DNA of 64,000 nt from Microbispora oryzae. Its GTDB lineage: Bacteria > Actinomycetota > Actinomycetes > Streptosporangiales > Streptosporangiaceae. Positions 35,590-43,799 of this stretch are shown here, in pieces. Made by a program: the position numbers and the translations under genes. The DNA lies in contig NZ_JAFCNB010000009.1 of NCBI RefSeq assembly GCF_017896165.1, positions 238,612 through 302,611 of the forward strand, in the 5' to 3' direction. The notes under the pieces are model-generated. The model was not told the DNA's origin. It ran no database searches and saw nothing but the letters and a program-made list of their open reading frames with translations. The stretch's first letter is position 1. Every line of letters begins with the position of its first letter.

Positions 35590-36431
35590 CCGCGGTGCTG
35601 CCGGGCTGGCTCGGCGAGATCCCGGGCGGGCAGCCGCATCCGCTGGGCTTCGCGACCGTGAGCGGCGCCCACCTGTACGGCTTCCCCTCCGACGACTCCG
35701 ACGTCGACCTGCGGGGCGTGCACGTCCTGCCGCTGGAGGAGATCGTCGGGCTGCGGACGGGCGAGGAGACGGTCGTCCACTCGTGGACCAGGGACGGGGT
35801 CGAGGTCGACCTCGTCACACACGACCTCGCCAAGTTCTGCCGCCTGCTGCTGAACAAGAACGGCTACGTCCTGGAGCAGCTGCTGTCGCCCCTCGTCGTG
35901 TACACGACGCCGCTGCACGAGGAACTGGTGGCGCTGGCGCCCGGCTGCCTCACCCGCCACCACGCCCACCACTATCTCGGGTTCGCCCGCACGCAGCGGC
36001 GGCTGTTCGACCGGACGGGCGAGCTGAAGCCCCTGCTGTACGCGTTCAGGGTGCTGCTGACGGGCATCCGTCTGATGCGGACCGGGGATCTCGAGGCCGA
36101 CCTCACCCGCCTGTACGACGAGGGGCCCGCCTACCTGCCGGACCTGGTCGCCGCCAAGCGGTCGGCCGAGCACGGGGCCCTGCCGGAGGACGCTCCGGAC
36201 CGGCCCGCGCTCGACCGCGATCTCGACCGGCTGACCACCGTCCTGGAGGCCGCCGGTGACGCCTCCCACCTGCCCGGCGGGCCGTCCGCCGGGGACGCGC
36301 TGCACGACCTCGTCATCCGTACACGTCTGGCGGGCCGCGACGAGGGCCCCTTTTCCCGGGTCGGCTCGCGGCGCGGCGACCCGGTCGCGGATAATAGGTC
36401 GAGCCGCCACCATCCCGGGAGACCCGCGTGA
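35586..36431 (+). CDS. nucleotidyltransferase-domain protein B (COG3541-like)
   Basis: A 281-residue paralogue-like partner of the previous gene. Its catalytic motif is GAHLYGFPSDDSDVDLRGVH, with SGAH in place of GSRA at the nucleotide-binding turn. DLVTHDLAKFCRLLLNKNGY, VLEQLLSP and YAFRVLLTGIRLMRTGDLEA are typical of the COG3541 family. The C-terminal ~25 residues are basic. GTG start inside a GTGA overlap. Two different members of one family coupled in one operon suggests they act together, possibly on RNA ends or as a defence or repair module; this is inference. Confidence 0.82.
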   Translation: MTAVLPGWLGEIPGGQPHPLGFATVSGAHLYGFPSDDSDVDLRGVHVLPLEEIVGLRTGEETVVHSWTRDGVEVDLVTHDLAKFCRLLLNKNGYVLEQLLSPLVVYTTPLHEELVALAPGCLTRHHAHHYLGFARTQRRLFDRTGELKPLLYAFRVLLTGIRLMRTGDLEADLTRLYDEGPAYLPDLVAAKRSAEHGALPEDAPDRPALDRDLDRLTTVLEAAGDASHLPGGPSAGDALHDLVIRTRLAGRDEGPFSRVGSRRGDPVADNRSSRHHPGRPA

Positions 36432-36658
36432 CCACTTCGTTCAACGACAACCTGGACCTGGCCGCGACCGCGGAGAAGCTGGCCGACAGCGCTCCCACCG
36501 GTTCGATCAGGCATGCCGCGGCCAAGTCGGTCGCCATCACCTTCGCCACCACGAGAGACCTGTCCGAGGCCCGGACCGCCCTGGGCGGGCTCACGCCCGA
36601 CGAGGTGCGCCGGGCGGCGCTGGAGCTGTTCAGCGAGATCTCCGGAACGTCCGCGTAG
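36428..36658 (+). CDS. small hypothetical protein coupled to the nucleotidyltransferases
   Basis: A 76-residue, largely helical acidic protein (MTTSFNDNLDLAATAEKLAD... SEARTALGGLTPDEVRRAAL). It starts with GTG in a 4-bp GTGA overlap with the gene before, so translation is coupled. No family is recognised. Its size and coupling would fit a regulatory or antitoxin-like partner, but nothing in the sequence proves that. Confidence 0.6.
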   Translation: MTTSFNDNLDLAATAEKLADSAPTGSIRHAAAKSVAITFATTRDLSEARTALGGLTPDEVRRAALELFSEISGTSA

Positions 36659-37210
36659 TCCGCGCGAGCCGGATCGCGGTGGCGATCGAGAGATTTTCGC
36701 CTGCCGCCACCGCGGTCTCGCGTGTGCTCGCTCATATGTTCGTTTGTGCGCCGTCGCTGATTCCGGGATTCGGCGGCGCCGCTTTCCGCGCGCGGTACGA
36801 CGCCTTTCCCGCGCGGCGGGAGAAGGATGTCCGGAATAGGCCTCCGGCGCCCCGTCCGGGATAAGCGGGCGCCTCGTGCGCGCGGACGGCGGCGATTTCC
36901 CCTCTCGACCGCGGCGGGTGACGCGGCCCAGGTCACGCCGCCGGCTCTCGGCGCTCCCACCGCCTGCCCGATGCCTTCCCCGGCGGCCCGCGATGAGGCC
37001 CGGCCGGTGATTTCCGGCCGGAATTCCGGCGTTTCCCCAAAACCAGATCCGGTGCTTACCGGCGGCCGGACGAGCGTGTACGGAAACGGCCGGAGATTGC
37101 GTGAGCGGACCCGGCGTGATGGGCCCGGGGAAATGCGCGAGCGCGTGCCGGGGCATGTGAGCCGCCTGGTGACGCGCGCGCCACCGTCCGGCAGTTTTGA
37201 CTCTTGAGGG
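36659..37210. other. intergenic region before the biosynthetic cluster
   Basis: No gene is supported here. The base composition is less regular than in the flanking genes. A perfect 7-bp hairpin (cggccgg/ccggccg, 37001-37020) may end the preceding operon. ttgact at 37197-37202 resembles a -35 box, but no -10 fits the right spacing. Confidence 0.5.
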
Positions 37211-37281
37211 CCCTGTGGAGGCGTGGCTTATTGGATGACGCCGACCCGGTGAGAGCCGGGTGTCCCGATCGCCTCGAAGGG
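37211..37281 (+). promoter_or_regulatory. structured 5' leader of the adenylation gene (riboswitch or RNA-regulator candidate)
   Basis: A long imperfect hairpin ends 8 nt before the GTG start. Pairings: ccct 37211-37214 with aggg 37278-37281; gaggcg 37218-37223 with cgcctc 37270-37275; attgg 37230-37234 with ccgat 37265-37269 (one G-U); gac 37237-37239 with gtc 37262-37264; acccgg 37244-37249 with ccgggt 37256-37261; loop tgagag. Almost all unpaired bases are on the 5' side (tggctt, at, gccg). The outermost pairing uses bases of the ribosome-binding site (aaggggg). An alternative stem, ggcgt 37220-37224 with acgcc 37238-37242, competes with the main fold. It matches no riboswitch class I know. 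Confidence 0.5.
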
Positions 37282-37289
37282 GGAGTGGC

Positions 37290-38870
37290 GTGGTCCTATG
37301 CGGTCAGAACGTCCAGTTGCCGGCCGAGCCCGCGGTCCACGCGGTGGTCGGCTCGCACGCGAGCCGGCATCCGGACCGCATCGCGCTGACCCACGGGACC
37401 GGGGAACTGTGGAGCTACGGACGGCTCGACGCCCGGGCCAACCAGTTCGCGCACTTTCTCCGCCTCCAGGGCGTGGGGCGCGGATCGATCGTGGGCGTGT
37501 GCGCCGACCGGACGCCCGAACTGATGATCGCTATTCTCGGCGTCCTGAAGGCCGGGGCCGCCTACGCGCCGCTCGACCCGACGTACCCCGAGGACCGGCT
37601 GCGACTGATGATCTCCCGCCTGGCGCGGATGGATCTGATCGCGGTCACGCCGGAGACCCGCGAGCTGGTGCCCGGCGGCCACCTGCTGGACCTGGTGGAG
37701 CTCGGCCCCCGGCTGGACCCGCTGCCGGTCACCGCGCCGGAGGTTCGCACGCGCGGCGACGACCTGTGCTACGTCGTGTGCACATCGGGCTCCACCGGCA
37801 CGCCCAAGGCCGTCACCGTCGATCATCGCGGCTGGTACAACCTGCTGAACTGGCTTTGCACGGAGTATCGGCTGGGCCCCGGGTCCGGCGGCATGGTGAT
37901 CAGCCCGCTCGGGTTCGACATCACCCAGCGCGCCCTCATGCTGCCGCTGTTCGCCGGGGCGGCCGTCCACCTGCTGCCGAGCCGTCACTTCGATCCCCGG
38001 CTCGCGTACCGGCTGATCGGCGAGCTGGGGGCACGCGCCGTGCACTGCGCGCCGAGCGCCTTCTACCTGCTGGCCGAGCACGAGATGGCGGGCGGCGGCG
38101 AGGTGCTGCGCGAGCTCGACCGCGTCTTCCTCGGCGGGGAGCCTCCGGCGGCGAGCCGGTTCGCGGACTGGGCCCGGCTGCCGGGCAACCGGGCGACTCT
38201 GGCGAACGTCTACGGCGTCGCCGAGTGCACGGACATCTCCACGGCCCACGTCCTGTCCGACTACGAGTCGTACCTCGCGGGTTCCGTGCCCGCCGGACGG
38301 CCCATTCACAACACGCGGGTCCTCGTGCTCGACGACGGTCTCGCGGAGGTCATCGACGGCGAGGTCGGCGAGATCTGCGTGGCGGGCACGGGAGTGGGGC
38401 CGGGCTATCTCGACCCGGCCCCCGAGGATGAGGCGCGGTTCGTCACGGTGGAGCGGGACGGCGTTCCTGTCCGGCTGCACCGGACCGGCGACCGCGGCTA
38501 CGTGTCCGCCACGTCCGAACTGATGGTCGTCGGCCGGGTGGACGCCCAGGTCAAGGTCCGTGGCATGCGGATCGACCTGGGCGACGTGGAGACGGCGATC
38601 CGGCGTCATCCCGGCGTGCGGGACGCGGCGGTGCTCGCGCTTCCCGACGCGCGGGGGCAGACCGAGCTGGTGGCGGCGGTGCTCCCGGCGAACGGCCCGA
38701 TCGAGGGCCGCGGCCTGCGCGGAGACCTGCTGCGGGCGCTGCCGAAGGGCATGATCCCGCAGCGCCTCGTCGAGGTCGCCGAGTTTCCCCTGAGCCCGCA
38801 CGGCAAGGTCGACCGCCGCGCCCTCGCCCGCCGCCTGCGCCACGACGGCGACGGCGCCCGGGTGTTGTGA
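37290..38870 (+). CDS. free-standing amino-acid adenylation (NRPS A-domain) enzyme
   Basis: A 526-residue stand-alone A domain: activates an amino or aryl acid as its AMP ester and loads it on a carrier protein. Core motifs: YVVCTSGSTGTPKAVTVDH (A3), FDITQRALMLPLFAG (A4), VYGVAECTDIST (A5), HRTGDRGYVSATSELMVVGR (A7-A8), VKVRGMRIDLGDVE, and SPHGKVDRRAL with the catalytic Lys (A10). Manual alignment to the GrsA phenylalanine A domain gives the pocket D-I-R-H-F-G-V-D-I-K, close to no code I remember. The GTG at 37290 follows a gggag site; the frame continues to 37260, but that part lies in the hairpin leader. The partner carrier is probably at 39918. Confidence 0.9.
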   Translation: MVLCGQNVQLPAEPAVHAVVGSHASRHPDRIALTHGTGELWSYGRLDARANQFAHFLRLQGVGRGSIVGVCADRTPELMIAILGVLKAGAAYAPLDPTYPEDRLRLMISRLARMDLIAVTPETRELVPGGHLLDLVELGPRLDPLPVTAPEVRTRGDDLCYVVCTSGSTGTPKAVTVDHRGWYNLLNWLCTEYRLGPGSGGMVISPLGFDITQRALMLPLFAGAAVHLLPSRHFDPRLAYRLIGELGARAVHCAPSAFYLLAEHEMAGGGEVLRELDRVFLGGEPPAASRFADWARLPGNRATLANVYGVAECTDISTAHVLSDYESYLAGSVPAGRPIHNTRVLVLDDGLAEVIDGEVGEICVAGTGVGPGYLDPAPEDEARFVTVERDGVPVRLHRTGDRGYVSATSELMVVGRVDAQVKVRGMRIDLGDVETAIRRHPGVRDAAVLALPDARGQTELVAAVLPANGPIEGRGLRGDLLRALPKGMIPQRLVEVAEFPLSPHGKVDRRALARRLRHDGDGARVL

Positions 38871-38922
38871 GCGGACGAGCACGAGCACGAACGAACACCG
38901 AACAAGGGAAAGGTGTGTGCCC

Positions 38923-39867
38923 ATGACCGACACCGGACACGGCGTCGCGGCGCCGAAGATCTCCTCAAGCGCCCACGTCCCGGATGACATCGCCGACGAC
39001 ATCGCCCGCTTCGGGCAGGACGGCTTCGTCGGGCCGATCAAGTTGTACGAGGAGGACGAGGCCGCGGAGCTCATCCGGCAGATCCGGGTCAAGAACCAGG
39101 ACAGGTCCAACGCCCTCTACGACAACAACGTCAACTACGACAGGCACTTCGACATCCCGGAGCAGGCCTCCCACGCGACCCACCCCACGATCGTCAAGTA
39201 CCTGACCTCCATCCTCGGCCCCGACGTGCTGCTCTGGCGTTCCGAGTGGTTCCCCAAGTTCCCCGGCTCCAAGGGGACCGAGTGGCACCAGGTCCGCGAC
39301 TACAGCTACGCCAACGGCAAGCCCCAGCTGCTGCCGACCGAGACGGCCTGGAACGCCTACATCGACATCACGGTCTGGACGACGTTCACCCCCGCGACCA
39401 GGGAGACGGGCTGCATGCGGTTCGTCCGCGGCTCGCAGCGGCACGAGATCTTCGACGAGCACAAGGCCGTCGAGATCGGCCGGGCCGAGGGATACGACGT
39501 GACGAGGGCCAACACCAGCTTCTTCGGCTACAACTTCTCCGACTTCGCGATCGACCCGAACTGGGAGCCGCGGCCGGAGGACGTCGTCGAGCTGGAGATG
39601 CAGCCGGGCGAGGCTGTGATCTTCACGGCCTCCTGCGTGCACGGCTCCCTGCCGAACAGCTCCGAGCGGGAGACCCGGATCGCGATCGCCGGCCGCTACG
39701 TGCCCACGCACGTCCGCGTCTACCCCGACCAGGACTCCTTCACCGCGCACGGGTCCACCTTCGACCTGTCCAACTACGGCTGCGTCCTGGTCGCCGGAGA
39801 GGACCGGTACCACCACAACCGGCTCCGCGAGGAGACGAACTACGGCGAGAAGTTCCGCCGCGTCTGA
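38923..39867 (+). CDS. SyrB2-family Fe(II)/2-oxoglutarate halogenase-like enzyme
   Basis: A 314-residue member of the SyrB2/CytC3 chlorinating-enzyme family (PhyH fold), which halogenate amino acids bound to carrier proteins. The N-terminal FGQDGFVGPIKLY, NYDRHFD and SILGPDVLLWRSEWFPKFPG match SyrB2 closely. Iron ligands are His122 (GTEWHQVRDYSYANGKPQLL) and His240 (ASCVHGSLP); Arg258 in AGRYVPTHVRVYPDQDS should bind 2-oxoglutarate. The carboxylate ligand of hydroxylases (HxD/E) is absent: residue 124 is Val, whereas halogenases have Ala or Gly. That leaves an iron site open for chloride, though narrower. The ATG at 38923 is listed; a GTG at 38917 is closer to the aaagg site. Confidence 0.9.
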   Translation: MTDTGHGVAAPKISSSAHVPDDIADDIARFGQDGFVGPIKLYEEDEAAELIRQIRVKNQDRSNALYDNNVNYDRHFDIPEQASHATHPTIVKYLTSILGPDVLLWRSEWFPKFPGSKGTEWHQVRDYSYANGKPQLLPTETAWNAYIDITVWTTFTPATRETGCMRFVRGSQRHEIFDEHKAVEIGRAEGYDVTRANTSFFGYNFSDFAIDPNWEPRPEDVVELEMQPGEAVIFTASCVHGSLPNSSERETRIAIAGRYVPTHVRVYPDQDSFTAHGSTFDLSNYGCVLVAGEDRYHHNRLREETNYGEKFRRV

Positions 39868-39917
39868 CGGCCATCGGCAGCCCCGGGCCCGCAGGCCCGC
39901 GGCAGGAGGGAACGAGA

Positions 39918-40145
39918 GTGATCGAGCAGACCATCCACGAGATCTGGGGCAGGGAGCTGAAGCTGTCGGACTTCTCCGACCACGACGACTTCTTCGCGCT
40001 CGGCGGCCACTCCCTGATCATGACCGAGATCCAGAAGGCCATCGCGGAGAAGCTGGGCGTCGAGGTGCCCATGGACGAGCTGTTCCGCCAGAACACCGTG
40101 CACAAGATCTCCACGCATATCGGATCGCTGCTGGCCGTGTCCTAG
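39918..40145 (+). CDS. stand-alone acyl/peptidyl carrier protein
   Basis: A 75-residue carrier protein. The phosphopantetheine attachment motif is DDFFALGGHSLIMTEIQKA, with Ser in GGHSL. LGVEVPMDELFRQNTVHKIS gives the usual helix II-III region. GTG start with an aggaggg site at 7-nt spacing. Its place directly after the halogenase-like enzyme and two genes after the A domain fits a loading-then-tailoring unit like SyrB1/SyrB2. A 10-bp perfect hairpin begins 5 nt past the stop. Confidence 0.92.
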   Translation: MIEQTIHEIWGRELKLSDFSDHDDFFALGGHSLIMTEIQKAIAEKLGVEVPMDELFRQNTVHKISTHIGSLLAVS

Positions 40146-40150
40146 GGGGT

Positions 40151-40174
40151 GCTCCCAGGGAGTGCCCTGGGAGC
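40151..40174 (+). terminator. hairpin after the carrier-protein gene
   Basis: gctcccaggg and ccctgggagc form a perfect 10-bp stem with a 4-nt loop (agtg), right after the carrier-protein stop codon. No T-run follows. It may be an attenuator or mRNA-stability element separating expression of the first three cluster genes from the following ones. Confidence 0.6.
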
Positions 40175-40283
40175 GTCCCGCACGACCTGGGACACGCCCG
40201 CGCGACCTACGTAGTTCATGCCCGGGGTCACGCGGTGGCCGGCTGTCGGCCACGCCCCGGAGACACAGTGAAATGGAGTGGAT

Positions 40284-41213
40284 GTGCCCGAAGAATTCGA
40301 CGTGCTGGAGCCGGGAGAGCTCTACCGGCTCGACGACGAGAACCGTGAGAGGCTCCTCGTCTCGGCACCGCTGACGTGGGAGTGGTCGAGGACGCTGTGC
40401 GCGTCCAAGTCCACCGGCGGCATGGAGGAGTGGGCGAAGAACAAGGGAGAGGCCGCCGAGGCGGAGCCTCTGACGTGTGACTGGTACCACGGCACCTGGC
40501 AGTTCCTGCGGCTGCTCAACATGGTCGCGGTTCCGCCGTGGTACGAGTTCTACTCCAAGACCCTGCGCGCGATTCTCCTCGAGCGGCCCGACGCCAACGT
40601 GCTCATCTCGGCCGCCGCCGACTTCGGGATGTTCTCGACACTGCACGAGGCGATCTCCGCGTCCGGGGCCAGCCCGACCGTCACCCTGTACGACATCTGC
40701 CAGACGCCGCTGCGGGCCACCCAGTGGTACGCCGAGCGGTACGGCCTCACCATCGAGTGCCTCTGCGACAACCTCATCACCAGCCCGGCGATCCCCACCG
40801 GTGCGTACGACCTGATCGTGACCGACGAGTTCCTGACCGTGCTGAAGGACCCCGACAAGCCGCTGATCCTGGAGCGGTGGAAGCAGTTCCTCAAGCCCGG
40901 CGGCACCCTGGTGACGACGGCGATGATCGGCGGGGTCACCACGCCCGAGCTGCGCGAGGGCTACGCGGCGCGGGCGCGGCGGCTGCTCGACCAGAACCCC
41001 GAGCTGTGCGAGCTCACGGGAACCGACCGTGACGAGCTGATCCGCCGCTTCGACGTGTTCGCCGCCCGGCACACCCGGCACATGCTCAAGGACGAGGAGC
41101 AGATCCGCTCCCTGTTCTCCGACTTCGACGCGACCTTCGCGCTCACCGTGACCCCGGGCGAGTGCGTCAACCCGACGAGCTCCTACCAGATCGTCGCCAA
41201 GAAGAGGGACTGA
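40284..41213 (+). CDS. SAM-dependent methyltransferase-like protein
   Basis: A 309-residue protein with a class I methyltransferase fold: NVLISAAADFGMFSTLHEAI (a motif I with Ala-rich loop in place of GxGxG), VTLYDICQTPLRATQWYAE (acidic end of strand 2), YDLIVTDEFLTVLKDPD (motif II) and FLKPGGTLVTTAMIGGV (motif III). The unusual SAM-site loop means that the reaction may differ from simple methylation. The N-terminal ~85 residues (with TCDWYHGTWQFLRLLN) are not family-typical. The GTG at 40284 is chosen because tggag lies about 6 nt upstream; a GTG two codons earlier is possible. Confidence 0.72.
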   Translation: MPEEFDVLEPGELYRLDDENRERLLVSAPLTWEWSRTLCASKSTGGMEEWAKNKGEAAEAEPLTCDWYHGTWQFLRLLNMVAVPPWYEFYSKTLRAILLERPDANVLISAAADFGMFSTLHEAISASGASPTVTLYDICQTPLRATQWYAERYGLTIECLCDNLITSPAIPTGAYDLIVTDEFLTVLKDPDKPLILERWKQFLKPGGTLVTTAMIGGVTTPELREGYAARARRLLDQNPELCELTGTDRDELIRRFDVFAARHTRHMLKDEEQIRSLFSDFDATFALTVTPGECVNPTSSYQIVAKKRD

Positions 41214-41266
41214 CCGCGTCCTCCCGGCCCCGGCGGCCGGGAGGCCATCAACCGGAGATCGGACCG

Positions 41267-42379
41267 ATGGTCGACATCTATCGAATCCAGCAGTGGCTGT
41301 TCGATACGGCGGGAGGAGGATACGACTTCGATCTGGCGAAGAGCCACATGCAGGCCGCCCTCGTCCGCGACGTGACCATCCGGGACACGTGGGATCTCGA
41401 CTACACGGCGGACCGTGGCCTCGAAACGGTCCGCCGTGCCGTGGCGGACCTGTACGGCCCGCGCGTCCCGGCCGATCGGGTGCTGATGGCGAACGGGGCG
41501 CAGGAGGCGCTCTACCTGTTCTACCGGTGCCTCCTGGCCCCGGGCGACCACGTCGTCACCACCGTGCCCGGCTGGCAGCAGTCCTGGGTGATACCGCGGG
41601 AGATCGGCGCCGAGGTGTCCCTGATGGTGTGGACCCCCGGCACGCCGTTCGACGTCGACGCCCTCGACAGGCTGGTCCGGCCGGGCACCCGGCTCATCAG
41701 CCTCGTCTCGCCCGGCAACCCGTCCGGATGCCTGATCGACTCCGGCACCTGGACCGCCCTGATCGACATCGCCGAACGGCACGGCATCTGGATCCTCGTG
41801 GACGAGGAGTTCCAGGTGAACCTGCAGGAGTCGGTGGTCAACCGCTATCCGCGCGCGGTGTCCGTGGCCGGTCTCTCGAAGGTCTACGGACTGCCGGGCC
41901 TGCGTGTGGGCTGGGCGGTCGCCGGCTCGGAAGAAGGCGGCGCCGTCATCGAGGACATGGTCAACTACAAGCGTTATCTCACGATGTGCAACTCCTCGCT
42001 GTCCGAGCGGGTGGCGCTGGCCGCACTGACGGACCGGTCCGCGCACGTCGAGCGGTACCGGGGCCTGCTGAGCCAGGGACGGCAGATCCTCGACCGGTTC
42101 GCCGCCGACATGGCGGACTCGCTCCAGCTCGTCCCGCCGGTGGACACCCCGTTCGCGTGGTTCAACCTGCCCGGACCGATCTCGTCGGCGGAGTTCGCCG
42201 AACGGCTCCTCAAGGAACACCGGGTGCTCATCATGCCCGCCGAGGTGTTCGGGGCCGAGCGTGGCTTCCGGCTCACCTACGCCCGTCCGCTGCCGGTACT
42301 CGAACCGGGCCTGGACCGGATTCGGACCCTGATCGGTGAGGTCGCCGGAGCCGCGCGACCATCGGGACGGGTGCGGTGA
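41267..42379 (+). CDS. PLP-dependent aminotransferase, class I/II
   Basis: A 370-residue fold-type I PLP enzyme. MANGAQEALYLFYRC gives the phosphate-binding turn, SLVSPGNPSGCLI the Asn that contacts PLP, ILVDEEFQVNL the Asp region, and VAGLSKVYGLPGLRVGWAV the Schiff-base Lys in S-K-x-x-x-L-P-G-L-R-x-G. The C-terminal Arg for substrate carboxylate is probably in FRLTYARPLPVLE. It could supply or modify the amino acid precursor, or act late on the product; the substrate is unknown. The ATG at 41267 is preceded by ggag at 10-nt spacing. It overlaps the antiporter gene by 4 bp. Confidence 0.88.
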   Translation: MVDIYRIQQWLFDTAGGGYDFDLAKSHMQAALVRDVTIRDTWDLDYTADRGLETVRRAVADLYGPRVPADRVLMANGAQEALYLFYRCLLAPGDHVVTTVPGWQQSWVIPREIGAEVSLMVWTPGTPFDVDALDRLVRPGTRLISLVSPGNPSGCLIDSGTWTALIDIAERHGIWILVDEEFQVNLQESVVNRYPRAVSVAGLSKVYGLPGLRVGWAVAGSEEGGAVIEDMVNYKRYLTMCNSSLSERVALAALTDRSAHVERYRGLLSQGRQILDRFAADMADSLQLVPPVDTPFAWFNLPGPISSAEFAERLLKEHRVLIMPAEVFGAERGFRLTYARPLPVLEPGLDRIRTLIGEVAGAARPSGRVR

Positions 42380-43776
42380 GCGCAGTCGGCGAGCCGGGGC
42401 TCCGGGAGGAGGACAGCGCGCCCGCCGGGCACCGTGCGGCGCGCGGCCGGTTCCTCCTCCGCGGTGTCCGGCTGCCGATCGTCGTGGCCCTCCTCGCGGC
42501 GGCCGCGGTGCTCGCCGGCGTCCGGGCCGGCGCCCTCCCCTCACCCTCCACCGGGGTCGACCCGCTCGCCCGGTTCCTCATCGCGGTGGTCGTCGTACTG
42601 GTGGTCTGCCACCTGTTCGGCGGGCTGCTCGAACTCGCCGGCCAGCCGCCGGCGATCGGCGAGATCCTCGGCGGCCTGGTCCTCGGGCCGTCCGCGCTCG
42701 GCCTCCTCTGGCCGGAGGGGCAACGCTGGCTGTTCAGCCCCGAAGTGGTGTCCGTCCTGGGACAGACCGCGCAGCTCGGCCTGGTGACGTTCATGTTCCT
42801 GGTCGGGTACGAGCTGCGGCTGGACGCGCTCAGGACCGACCGCCGCGCCGTGGGCCTGGGCCTGGTCGGCTCGCTGGCGCTGCCGCTCGTGCTCGGGGCC
42901 GCGGCCGCGACCCCCGCCTACACAATGCTGGCCGGACCGGACGTGCCCCGCGTCACCTACGTGCTGTTCATGGCGCTGGCCCTGTCGATCACGGCGCTGC
43001 CGGTGCTCGCCAGGCTCCTCACCGACCTCGGGCTGACCGGCAGCAGGACCGGCACGCTCGCGCTGGCCTGCGCGGCGGGCGGCGACGTCGTGGCGTGGAC
43101 GGCGCTGACCCTCGTGCTCGCCCTGCGGGGGGACGCGGGCTGGGCCCAGGTGGTCTCGACCGCCCTCGTGGTCCTCGTGCTGGGCCCGGTGGCCGTTCCG
43201 ATCCTGCGCTCCGCGCTGGCTTGGGCGCTGCGCACGCTGGCCGGGACGTCCCGCGGCGCCCGCCTCACCCTGCCCGTCCTCGCCGCGGGGGCGACGGCCT
43301 GCGGCGCCCTCACCCAGGTCCTCGGCCTCCACCCGGTGATCGGGGCCTTCCTGTTCGGCGTCGTCGTCCCGCGGGACATGCCGGTCGTCGAGCGGGCGGT
43401 CACGCAGCTGCACGGCTTCGCGGTGGGCCTGCTGCTTCCTCTGTTCTTCGCCGGAGTCGGGCTCCAGGTGTCGGTCGGCCTGCTCGACCACGGGAGCGCG
43501 CTCCTGGTGTTCGCCGCAATCACCCTGGTGTCGACCGCCGCCAAGATCTTCGGATCCGCCCTGGCGGTACGGCCGGCCGGGCTGAACCGGTCGGAGGCGC
43601 TCGGTTTCGGAGCGCTGATGAACTGCCGCGGCGTGACCGAGATCGTCGTGGCCCTGGTCGGCTGGGAGAACGGGATCGTCAACACGCTCGCGCTGACCAT
43701 GCTGGTGCTGCTGGCCCTGTTGGCCACCGCGGTCACCGCGCCGCTGTTGCGCGTCGTCGGCCGGCTCGACCGCTGA
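42376..43776 (+). CDS. cation:proton antiporter (CPA2), first copy
   Basis: A 466-residue membrane protein with about twelve helices, of the KefB/NapA-type monovalent cation:proton antiporter family. [20 protein letters not shown] near the start of the transport domain and [16 protein letters not shown] fit the family; [19 protein letters not shown] and [17 protein letters not shown] are the core helices. Starts with GTG in a GTGA overlap with the aminotransferase gene. No regulatory NAD-binding (TrkA-N) domain follows. Present in duplicate with the next gene; the two are only distantly similar, so this is not a recent duplication. Confidence 0.85.
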   Translation: MSAVGEPGLREEDSAPAGHRAARGRFLLRGVRLPIVVALLAAAAVLAGVRAGALPSPSTGVDPLARFLIAVVVVLVVCHLFGGLLELAGQPPAIGEILGGLVLGPSALGLLWPEGQRWLFSPEVVSVLGQTAQLGLVTFMFLVGYELRLDALRTDRRAVGLGLVGSLALPLVLGAAAATPAYTMLAGPDVPRVTYVLFMALALSITALPVLARLLTDLGLTGSRTGTLALACAAGGDVVAWTALTLVLALRGDAGWAQVVSTALVVLVLGPVAVPILRSALAWALRTLAGTSRGARLTLPVLAAGATACGALTQVLGLHPVIGAFLFGVVVPRDMPVVERAVTQLHGFAVGLLLPLFFAGVGLQVSVGLLDHGSALLVFAAITLVSTAAKIFGSALAVRPAGLNRSEALGFGALMNCRGVTEIVVALVGWENGIVNTLALTMLVLLALLATAVTAPLLRVVGRLDR

Positions 43777-43799
43777 CGCCCCCATCGGAAAGGTGCCTC

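Noticed and set aside
37211..37281. Known riboswitch (TPP, SAM, glycine, fluoride, cobalamin, c-di-GMP)
   Set aside because: None of the conserved core motifs of these classes is present in the expected order, so no class is claimed.
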